DNA of 64,000 nucleotides, from assembly GCA_028829895.1 (NCBI GenBank), contig CM054177.1, positions 74,693,163 to 74,757,162 on the forward strand, read 5' to 3'. Both the position numbers and the translations under genes were made by a program. The DNA is from Sinotaia quadrata (taxonomy: Eukaryota > Mollusca > Gastropoda > Architaenioglossa > Viviparidae). Of this stretch, positions 62,201 to 64,000 are shown piece by piece (position 1 is the first letter of the stretch; every line of letters starts with the position of its first letter). Below the pieces are notes generated by a model. The model was not told the DNA's origin. It searched no databases and worked only from the letters and a program-made list of their open reading frames with translations.

Positions 62201-63319
62201 CTTTTCCTGTTTGTCTTTGTTTTGGGTTTCATGTACTCTTTTATCTCTGATTCCACTCTATCCATTTAGATCCCCGCCACCTGACTTCTGGGAATCCCCA
62301 TTTATAGTAAAGCCAAACTAAAGGATGTGGCCCAGATTACTAAGTCTGATTAATATAAGGTTTTTAGTGTTGCTGTTAATCTACAGTTTGTGCTAATATC
62401 AGTATCAGTTTTAATTTAGTTTTAGTAACTTTGTCTGCTGTAATATACAGCTATTCATTGTTCACTACTTCTTCTGCTGGCATTGTACTGCTAATGGCAT
62501 CAATTGTTTAACACTTCTGCTGCAGTGTACTACTTTTATCATTTATTGCTTAGTTCTTCTGCTGAAGTGTACTATTTTTATCATTTATTGTTTAGTTCTT
62601 CTGCTGAAGTGTACTGCTAATGGCATCAATTGTTTTAACACTTCTGCTGCAGTGTACTACTTTTATCATTTATTGTTTAATTCTCCTGCTGAAATGTACT
62701 ACTTTTATCATTTATTGTTTAGTTCTTCTGCTGAAGTGTACTGGTATTATCATTTTTGTATAATTTTGTTGCAGTGTACTGCTATTGTCATCAATTGCTT
62801 AACACTTCTGTTGCAGTGTACTACTAATGTCATTAATTGTTTAACACTTCTGTTGCAGTGTACTGCTAATGTCATCAATTGTTTAACACTTTGTTGCAGT
62901 GTACTGCTAATGTCATCAATTGTTTAACTTTTCTGTTGCAGTGTACTGCTAATGTCAAAATTGTTTAACACTAGTGTTGCAGTGTACTTCTAATGTCTTC
63001 AATTGTTTAACACTTCTGTTACAGTGTACTGCTAATGTCATCAATTGTTTAGTACTTTTGTTTCAAAATGCAAATATTATGAAGTCCTTCACTGTGATCT
63101 TCTGCTGCATTATACTACCACATAGTCATTTATTTTACCATATGATTTAAAACTACTGCTTTTTCATTTTGTTCTTCTGTGTAGATGAAGGAGGTGCTTG
63201 GAATTGAACCCCGAGATGCTAAAGAGACGATAATTGATATGGCTTACAGTCTTATTGAAAGTGGCTTCATCAAAAAGACCAAAAAGTATCGAGGACCCGG
63301 TGGAATTGAGGTGCATTGA
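5570..63319 (+). CDS. Extended SDR oxidoreductase (DFR/CCR-like), nine-exon gene, 360 aa
   Basis: Spliced CDS join(5570..5594, 50200..50401, 53247..53428, 54147..54275, 56621..56706, 57494..57614, 59723..59803, 60979..61100, 63185..63319) totals 1083 nt, 360 codons plus TGA. Every intron is GT-AG and every phase agrees. The protein has an N-terminal Rossmann strand with the nucleotide-binding motif TGATGYIA (residues 13-20), an acidic residue in EADLTKP (D67), VIHVASPFP (84-92), the TSS serine region (129-131), the catalytic YAKSK (Y160, K164), NPAYVLGP (about 190-197) and VDVRDVAAAH (229-238). These are hallmarks of the extended SDR branch that contains dihydroflavonol 4-reductase, cinnamoyl-CoA reductase and yeast GRE2-type carbonyl reductases. 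The likely reaction is NADPH-dependent reduction of a carbonyl in the cytosol; the animal substrate cannot be read from sequence. No signal peptide or membrane segment is visible. Family assignment is firm, substrate unknown, exon 1 inferred. Confidence 0.9.
5600..7107. other. Intron 1, proximal part
   Basis: AT-rich with several T and C homopolymer runs. No repeat longer than short dinucleotide tracts and no coding signal seen. Confidence 0.45.
7108..7170. repeat. (CT)n microsatellite
   Basis: Perfect CT run of about 31 units. Confidence 0.97.
7871..8004. repeat. 67-bp tandem duplication
   Basis: Two near-identical copies starting GGGGCAGTAGGCAATACA at 7871 and 7938, ending ACACAGTTAAGAAAAA. 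A recent local duplication judging by the few differences. Confidence 0.92.
8343..8478. repeat. About 49-bp tandem repeat, three copies
   Basis: Units share TTTCTACATTAATTCTTGG and ACAAGAATGAATAAATACT. The third copy is more diverged. Confidence 0.85.
8480..12739. other. Intron 1 stretch, no gene seen
   Basis: AT-rich unique sequence. Short chance frames only. Around 9298-9450 the words CCACATCTTTG and CAGAGATGTGG face each other, which may mark a decayed inverted-repeat element, but no target duplication is evident. Confidence 0.4.
12740..12797. repeat. (CA)n microsatellite, interrupted
   Basis: CA run with AAAC and ACC interruptions. Confidence 0.95.
13085..13153. repeat. (GT)n microsatellite
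   Basis: Perfect GT run of about 34 units. The 179-codon minus-strand frame across it is a product of the repeat. Confidence 0.97.
13214..13290. repeat. Dispersed GC-rich repeat, copy A
   Basis: GTAGGGTGCGCTTCCGGCTT followed by TTCGCGCT and a G-rich tail with gggaaagggagggggt. A second copy is at 29052-29135 with the same order of words, so this is a dispersed repeat. Confidence 0.65.
13560..14748. other. Intron 1 stretch, no gene seen
   Basis: AT-rich. At 14160-14330 and 14470-14560 the phrase TTTTGA-TGTGGCAGAGAG recurs loosely, suggesting very old tandem duplication. No coding signal. Confidence 0.35.
15139..15238. repeat. 50-bp tandem duplication
   Basis: Two copies beginning CAGTAGGCGTT at 15139 and 15189 that differ at about one base. 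Confidence 0.93.
16120..16365. repeat. Degenerate about 44-bp array
   Basis: Alternating half-units GAATGGTACACGAGCTACAAA and AATAGTGCGCGAAACAC recur five or more times with divergence. The minus-strand frame through it (HSMWFAYYSV-like) is a repeat product. Confidence 0.75.
16600..19489. other. Intron 1 stretch, no gene seen
   Basis: AT-rich unique sequence with scattered homopolymer runs. No exon, RNA gene or clear repeat recognised. Confidence 0.4.
19490..20910 (+). pseudogene. Decayed CR1-like non-LTR retrotransposon (reverse transcriptase)
   Basis: Scattered, frame-shifted pieces keep the order of a CR1-group reverse transcriptase. NDLNNFRPICN (19641-19673) matches the N-F-R-P-I-S-N block, preceded by ITFQNSSRFKAAL resembling the usual F-P-x-x-x-K-x-A-V-V lead. 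YADNTQLYKS (from 20106) is the polymerase Y-A-D-D-T-Q-L-Y motif with Asp changed to Asn. LPESVSIGDTAIKF (from 20281) and ILNLDIIFNSSL match the following thumb region. LRSSS (about 20772) and TWNVLSFDLR (about 20848) match the C-terminal tail. Several frameshifts, a C-run at about 20380 and the mutated active site show it is dead. Plus-strand orientation, same as the host gene. Ends not defined. Confidence 0.75.
20908..21062. repeat. Degenerate array downstream of the LINE
   Basis: Three imperfect copies of GGCATTATTTTCGTCAGTAGGA followed by a variable spacer containing TATGATGTGATTCTC. It begins where LINE similarity ends and may derive from its 3' tail. Confidence 0.7.
21070..25147. other. 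Intron 1 stretch, no gene seen
   Basis: Mostly AT-rich with GC-richer patches at 21600-21710 and 22810-22850. A GGGTTCGATCCCCGC word on the minus strand at 24042-24056 resembles a pol III B box, but no matching A box or tRNA fold was found. No coding signal. Confidence 0.35.
25151..25253. repeat. 60-bp tandem duplication
   Basis: Two copies starting CAGTAAAAATAAATATGG, offset exactly 60 bases, sharing AAAATTGCATAGCCAAGGCAA. Confidence 0.93.
25893..26120. repeat. 68-bp minisatellite, 3.4 copies
   Basis: Copies start with CAGTCCACTCGCCTAACTGG at 25893, 25961, 26029 and a partial one at 26097. The three full units are almost identical, implying recent amplification or ongoing homogenisation. 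Confidence 0.95.
27115..27500. repeat. 70-bp minisatellite, six copies
   Basis: Units start GTTTGTACAAGTATTGACT at 27115, 27185, 27255, 27325, 27395 and 27465 with a strict 70-base period. Diverged relatives of the same words continue upstream to about 26850. Confidence 0.93.
28005..28230. repeat. 74-bp minisatellite, three copies
   Basis: Copies start GATAGGAAAAGCGCTAGT at 28005, 28079 and 28153. It runs directly into the 65-bp array that follows. Confidence 0.93.
28231..28425. repeat. 65-bp minisatellite, three copies
   Basis: Copies start GATGAGCGCC at 28231, 28296 and 28361. Each holds AAGGAAAAGCACTAGTAATGAT, a variant of the 74-bp unit's start, so the two arrays share ancestry. Confidence 0.93.
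28889..29027. mobile_element. Short hAT-like element (139 bp)
   Basis: Begins CATCCGTTCTCAAACTTTTT and ends in the reverse complement of CAGGGTTTCGCGAGAGGT, the familiar hAT MITE pattern with GGAACC inside each end. It is flanked directly by GTCTAGAG (28881-28888) and GTCTAGAC (29028-29035), an 8-bp target duplication with one mismatch. Confidence 0.75.
29052..29135. repeat. Dispersed GC-rich repeat, copy B
   Basis: GTAGGGGGCGCTTCCGGCTT, then TTCGCGCT and a G-rich tail with gagagggagggggt. Partner of 13214-13290. Confidence 0.65.
29730..30080. other. CpG-richer patch in intron 1
   Basis: This block has many more CpGs than the flanks. An 84-codon plus-strand frame (29684-29938) overlaps it but shows no domain. 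It could be an internal promoter or regulatory element, or a GC-rich transposon fragment. No conclusion possible from sequence. Confidence 0.3.
30965..31279 (+). pseudogene. Two Cys-rich frame fragments, possible zinc-finger remnant
   Basis: One frame ends IPFKCQYGRDCGLSLDSRIH-KDYFECSSWCVE then TAA at 31112-31114. A second frame (about 31124-31279) reads CACEIQDDNLYRQRFWYSC then VTCLKEGKVGSRLDVKGSDL before TGA. The W-x-x-C and C spacing in the second recalls FLYWCH-type zinc fingers of transposon origin. The similarity is weak and no parent is identified. Confidence 0.25.
32084..32347 (-). CDS. Minus-strand open frame with CpG-rich 5' flank, hypothetical
   Basis: An 87-codon frame starts MAATAKRKPMLKIIKQNT in a good initiation context (tcgATGG), and 32350-32420 upstream is CpG-rich. 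The first half is lysine-rich and protein-like; the second reads through an A-run into Q-rich sequence. No family recognised and no donor placed. It could be a first exon, a retroelement 5' end or chance. Confidence 0.2.
   Translation of the reverse strand: MAATAKRKPMLKIIKQNTRHKHGTEDSCNSDKSTVSLKQSPVALQLSKTDFNFKKKKNTKINYSRATKQSTKLQQQHQRRTTAVDTE
33006..33143. repeat. (GATA)n with embedded (GGTA)n
   Basis: About 20 GATA units, then seven GGTA units, then GATA again. The I-Y-L-S repeat frame on the minus strand is not a gene. Confidence 0.97.
33790..34350. repeat. Diverging minisatellite, two unit types
   Basis: Four copies of an about 46-bp unit (AGCATAGGCAGTTCAAGGCG, TAATATAGAGTAAGCTGGC) to about 33950, then about six longer units around GATTTGCAGTAAGCTATG and TTTTCTAGTAAAAGTA. 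The units share TAAGCTNNNTT and CAGTTNAAG, so one array likely gave rise to the other. Confidence 0.8.
34680..34990. repeat. Degenerate array around GTAAGCCTTAT
   Basis: GCAGTAAGCCTTATAA with CATTGTCTTGA recurs about four times with heavy divergence. The 116-codon plus-strand frame at 34894-35244 starts inside it and has no recognisable domain. Confidence 0.6.
35250..36400. other. Intron 1 stretch, no gene seen
   Basis: AT-rich to about 36000, GC-richer after. No coding signal or repeat recognised. Confidence 0.4.
36411..36424. promoter_or_regulatory. Consensus RFX X-box
   Basis: GTTACCATGGCGAC fits the X-box consensus RYYNYY-N(1-3)-RRNRAC at every defined position. It lies in a GC-richer patch (36230-36470). 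One match of this length in 64 kb can arise by chance. Confidence 0.4.
36805..36990. repeat. About 60-bp tandem repeat, three copies
   Basis: Units share TTGTACAAATATAATTATTA, then TTGATCT and TTTCTACTCTTC, with moderate divergence. Confidence 0.82.
38403..39046. repeat. 64/66-bp minisatellite, ten copies
   Basis: Copies begin CGATTTGATTTGGTTCGCT (or CGACTTGATTTGGTGCGCT) at 38403, 38467, 38531, 38597, 38663, 38727, 38793, 38857, 38921 and 38985. The two variants differ in the start and in TAGATATGTCTG versus GGATAGATCTGTG, giving a mixed two-type array. Confidence 0.95.
40031..40443. repeat. 49-bp minisatellite, 8.4 copies
   Basis: Strict 49-base period of TAGCTATTTATGTCACTAAG plus CTGTAATTAGTGTACAGACT plus TGTTGCTTG. 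Later copies carry CTCGTAAC in place of CTTGTAGC. Confidence 0.97.
40444..40865. repeat. Degenerate array with TCGACATTAG
   Basis: About eight units of variable length combining TTCATTAAGACTAAG, TTTACAC and GGAAGTCGACATTAG. It starts right after the 49-bp array. Confidence 0.8.
41539..41559. repeat. Poly-C run
   Basis: About 20 consecutive C; assembly length is likely uncertain here. Confidence 0.9.
42590..42730. repeat. CCCTAA-bearing degenerate repeat
   Basis: Several AACCCTAA and CCTAACC words interleaved with CATTCTCTAAAATAAA. It resembles a decayed interstitial telomere-like tract but most units are not pure TTAGGG complements. Confidence 0.6.
42960..43310. repeat. Diverged about 180-bp duplication
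   Basis: Two copies share the order CGCTGATTGGCGCC / CGCTAATCGGCGCC, then GTTAAACAC, GGCCTCTTTCCGTTGAGCTGA and TTAGCGATGTACTGC. The second copy starts near 43160. Confidence 0.8.
43512..43618. repeat. Tandem duplication of about 56 bp
   Basis: Two copies of TTGTCTCTGTCTAGGCAAGC followed by AGATCTCTTGTAAATCTTG. Confidence 0.92.
44130..44515. repeat. T-rich 52-57-bp minisatellite
   Basis: Six or more units of TTTTCGTTTACTTTCTAGAC, ATTTATATATATATTTACAT and TATCTG, differing in TA-run length. The F/Y/I-rich plus-strand frames are repeat products. Confidence 0.9.
44717..44753. repeat. (CA)n microsatellite
   Basis: Perfect CA run of about 18 units. Confidence 0.95.
45000..47628. other. Intron 1 stretch, no gene seen
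   Basis: AT-rich with a (CT)n run at about 46916-46944. No exon or RNA gene recognised. Confidence 0.4.
47637..47810. mobile_element. hAT-like short element (174 bp), weaker
   Basis: The right end, read in reverse, is CAGTGTTTCTCAAACCTCTT, a classic hAT MITE terminus. The left end is CGGGGGGGTGGCAATTTTTG. CTCTAGTT (47629-47636) and CTCTGTTT (47811-47818) agree at six of eight bases as a decayed target duplication. Confidence 0.5.
48017..48212. repeat. 40-bp minisatellite, five copies
   Basis: Units start GTAGGAATCGATATGTC or GCAGGAATTGACATGTC with a 40-base period and end GTAGAGGGT. The period is not a multiple of three, so the minus-strand frame is fortuitous. Confidence 0.93.
49485..49745. 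repeat. Degenerate GTGAGAATTT array
   Basis: The words AGTGTGAGAATTTAA and TGAGAATATAACATTC recur at about 35-45-base spacing six or so times. It ends about 450 bases before exon 2. Confidence 0.65.
50200..50401 (+). CDS. SDR exon 2 (cofactor-binding Rossmann motif)
   Basis: Residues 9-76. The acceptor is ttattgttgcag ending at 50199 and the donor is gtgagt at 50402. It encodes VLVTGATGYIATHVIKQL, the TGxxGxxA dinucleotide-binding loop, then a basic stretch (KVRGTVRS) typical of NADPH preference, and EADLTKPESWEA with D67 near the adenine pocket. Phase 1 in, phase 2 out. Confidence 0.93.
50660..50955. repeat. 41-bp minisatellite in intron 2, 7.3 copies, each with AATAAA
   Basis: Copies start TCACTCCTTGTGGAAAGTTT at 50660 and every 41 bases to 50947. 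Each carries ATTAATAAAGCACAG, hence an AATAAA, followed about 20 bases on by CCTTGTGG. Confidence 0.96.
53247..53428 (+). CDS. SDR exon 3 (ASPF motif and TSS serine)
   Basis: Residues 76-137. The acceptor is ttttcag at 53246 and the donor gtaaat at 53429. It holds VKGASYVIHVASPFP, the family-typical A-S-P-F segment over the cofactor, the helix VEGTQSILKAC, and IIVTSSCVAV with the catalytic serine (S130 or S131). It ends one base into codon 137. Confidence 0.92.
53676..54170. repeat. About 53-bp array overlapping the exon 4 acceptor
   Basis: Units end in GCAACACTAGTAGTGACAAGG-like words (at about 53676-53700, 53990-54010, 54043-54064, 54098-54116 and 54150-54170) and continue with TTTTGTTTNTGTATGAATGTG. 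The last unit is the acceptor plus the first seven codons of exon 4. Confidence 0.7.
54147..54275 (+). CDS. SDR exon 4 (catalytic YxxxK)
   Basis: Residues 137-180. The acceptor is gtgttccag at 54146 and the donor gtatgt at 54276. EEDWSDVETLDAYAKSKTL contains the catalytic Tyr160 and Lys164, followed by AEKAAWDF, the conserved helix of this subfamily. The spacing from S131 to Y160 is 29 residues, a little shorter than I would expect for plant DFR. Its first codons (GNTSSDK) match units of the array lying immediately upstream. Confidence 0.92.
55425..55515. repeat. Short tandem repeat in intron 4
   Basis: GTCTTACATTCTCAGTGCATTT followed by ATCATGCATTTAT occurs twice and begins a third time. 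Confidence 0.8.
55890..56255. repeat. About 45-bp array in intron 4
   Basis: About eight units of TGATTGATACCTGTCC with CAGCAATCTCTCCACTAAAC, gradually diverging. The N-R-x-G-I-N-H repeat frame on the minus strand is not a gene. Confidence 0.85.
56533..56580 (+). pseudogene. Degenerate partial copy of SDR exon 5
   Basis: GTGAGGATAAGAT followed, after a gap of roughly 20 bases relative to exon 5, by TATGTATTGGGATCAGTTCT and TCTTGACT. Exon 5 has ATGAGGATAAGAT and TATGTGCTGGGACCAGTTCT and TCATGGCT. It is preceded by AACTAG, like an acceptor. A deletion and stop codons make it non-functional. Confidence 0.75.
56621..56706 (+). CDS. SDR exon 5 (NPAYVLGP substrate loop)
   Basis: Residues 180-208. 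The acceptor is atttgtttag at 56620 and the donor gtaaga at 56707. It encodes ELAVINPAYVLGPVL, the conserved N-P-x-x-V-x-G-P strand-loop after the catalytic helix, then a short polar loop HGSQCSSME. A degenerate copy of this exon lies 88 bases upstream. Confidence 0.92.
56765..56965. repeat. About 60-bp repeat in intron 5
   Basis: Three to four copies of AATGTTTATTTATTAACTTG, TATCAAAATTGAGTTGTC and TTCTCCAAAGTA. Confidence 0.8.
57494..57614 (+). CDS. SDR exon 6 (VDVRDVAAAH)
   Basis: Residues 209-249. The acceptor is cttatttcag at 57493 and the donor gtgaaa at 57615. It encodes VLKRLLERSMPAVPKLN and the conserved VDVRDVAAAHIKAM segment that lies next to the cofactor in extended SDRs. The donor region is repeated downstream in intron 6. 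Confidence 0.92.
57605..57870. repeat. Array overlapping the exon 6 donor
   Basis: The donor region CAGGTGAAAATCTGTCATTT recurs at 57688 (TGTGAAATATCTGTCATTT) and at about 57730 (CAGGTGAAATATCTGTCATT). Weaker GGTGAAATNGCTTT forms follow. Confidence 0.7.
58930..59205. repeat. Degenerate array in intron 6
   Basis: Recurring TTCCCCGCTTGATGG / TTTCCCCACTTAATAG and CCTACCACCATT words at about 85-base spacing. Confidence 0.55.
59208..59284. repeat. (CT)n microsatellite
   Basis: Perfect CT run of about 37 units inside intron 6. Confidence 0.97.
59371..59535. repeat. 18-bp array in intron 6
   Basis: About nine units of AGTCTTACAGAAGTAAAT or AGTCTTACAGAAACAAAT. The period is six codons, so it reads as LTEVNS / LTETNS repeats, but it is intronic. 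Confidence 0.93.
59723..59803 (+). CDS. SDR exon 7
   Basis: Residues 249-276. The acceptor is ttattttcag at 59722 and the donor gtgtgt at 59804. It encodes GHRHLIVNSNMWMKEMAQML, the strand and helix that follow the VDVRDVA segment in this family; plant homologues have a related GRYICS-type segment. Phase 1 on both sides. Confidence 0.9.
59890..60130. repeat. Degenerate TCATGTTTGTCATAGATT array in intron 7
   Basis: Four or five loose units of ATCATGTTTGTCATAGATT, ATCTGTCATGAATTC and TTTGAGTATC. Confidence 0.7.
60979..61100 (+). CDS. SDR exon 8
   Basis: Residues 276-316. The acceptor is ttttttcaacag at 60978 and the donor gtaaga at 61101. It encodes GYSVPTVNCPYFALWMTALF and then KTIKMILPQINKVHKFDNKR. 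The final FDNKR is the usual lead into the conserved C-terminal helix. It ends on a whole codon. Confidence 0.9.
62500..63055. repeat. 42-bp array in intron 8 shaped like a 3' splice site
   Basis: About thirteen units of CTTCTGTTGCAGTGTACTGC plus TAATGTCATCAATTGTTTAACA, older ones with TACTTTTATCATTTATTG. At least eight carry TTGCAG/CTGCAG|TGTA and one TTACAG. It ends about 130 bases before exon 9. Confidence 0.92.
63185..63319 (+). CDS. SDR exon 9 (C-terminus and stop)
   Basis: Residues 317-360 plus TGA at 63317-63319. The acceptor is ctgtgtag at 63184. It encodes MKEVLGIEPRDAKETIIDMA, then YSLIESGFIKKTKKYRGP and a short tail GGIEVH. The L-G-I-x-P-R segment and the helix that follows are typical of the C-terminal end of animal members. 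The stop is in the expected place, so the gene looks intact. Confidence 0.92.
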   Translation: MKEVLGIEPRDAKETIIDMAYSLIESGFIKKTKKYRGPGGIEVH

Positions 63320-63900
63320 CATACTTTAGTTGTTTTTTTCTTTCTTTTTTTCTTTTTCTTTCAGCACTGAGACTTGTTTCAAGAATTTTCTTTTAGAAAG
63401 CCTACAGTATCCTGAAACACTTCAAACTTGTTATCAAATTTCCTTACTGGAAATCCTCTTTATTCAGAACTTTCTCATAACTGGATAACTTATGGAAATT
63501 AAATATTCAAAGAAAATAACACAAAGAATTAAGGCTGATAATTGCTAAGAGTCTTACAGGAAATAAATATGTTTTCCTGATTTTTTTTCATTGTATGCTA
63601 CATCTAAAAACTTAATCATTTCTCATGTAGTGAAGTGTATGTCCATCCAAAGAAAAAAATATTTCAAATAAAAATGCAGTAAGAAAAGTGCTTAAATTTA
63701 AAAGTAAATCAGTTTTTGTTTCATGGCAATGACAGCAAATATACTTAGAGCTGCTACTTCAAAGAACAAAACTGAAAGCCATTGTAAATTTGTTTATGTT
63801 TTGGTTATCTTAGTGTGAGGGGTGGAATTTTATAAAGGAAGTGATTGAATCACATCAATTCATATGCCCTTCTGTACAATAAATTATATTTGGAGATGTT
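63320..63900 (+). other. SDR 3' UTR with three candidate poly(A) signals
   Basis: AATAAA hexamers lie at 63562-63567, 63667-63672 and 63878-63883. The last is followed by a GT-rich stretch (tttggagatgttgttag), the best match to a cleavage and polyadenylation site. Earlier use would give a 3' UTR of about 260 or 370 bases. I see no other gene from here to the window end. Confidence 0.6.
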
Positions 63901-64000
63901 GTTAGTACAAGGGTAAACAAAAGTACTGTATCTCTGGCTTGGTTGGCATAAAATGATTTCATGCTTATTGGTTCCTAGACATTTAAATTAATGAACATAC

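Overview
The window is animal nuclear DNA: AT-rich, intron-rich and packed with microsatellites and minisatellites. There are no operons or ribosome binding sites. The extended SDR gene and the repeat-laden introns would fit a lophotrochozoan, perhaps a gastropod mollusc, but the species cannot be read from the sequence.

The one well-supported gene lies on the plus strand. Nine exons between 5570 and 63319 join into an uninterrupted 360-codon frame with GT-AG introns. It encodes an extended short-chain dehydrogenase/reductase of the dihydroflavonol-reductase / cinnamoyl-CoA-reductase-like group. Exons 2-9 (50200-63319) are secure. Exon 1 (5570-5594) is inferred from a start codon, a strong donor and a perfect phase match; if it is right, intron 1 is about 44.6 kb.

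Layout. 1-4400: satellite DNA, an hAT-like short element (2115-2460) and three candidate exons of an unidentified plus-strand gene (1023-1133, 3792-3843, 4019-4201). 5395-5569: CpG-rich promoter and 5' UTR of the SDR gene. 5595-50199: intron 1, holding over twenty minisatellite arrays, two more hAT-like elements (28889-29027, 47637-47810), a decayed CR1-like LINE (about 19490-20910), a consensus RFX X-box and a few CpG-richer islands. 50200-63319: the remaining exons. 63320-63900: 3' UTR and poly(A) signals.

The most unusual point is how the repeats relate to splicing in the SDR gene. A degenerate copy of exon 5 sits just upstream of exon 5. The exon 4 acceptor with its first codons, and the exon 6 donor, are each a unit of a local array. 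Intron 2 carries seven copies of an AATAAA-containing unit. Intron 8 carries about nine copies of a 42-bp unit shaped like a 3' splice site. I found no convincing new multi-gene system.
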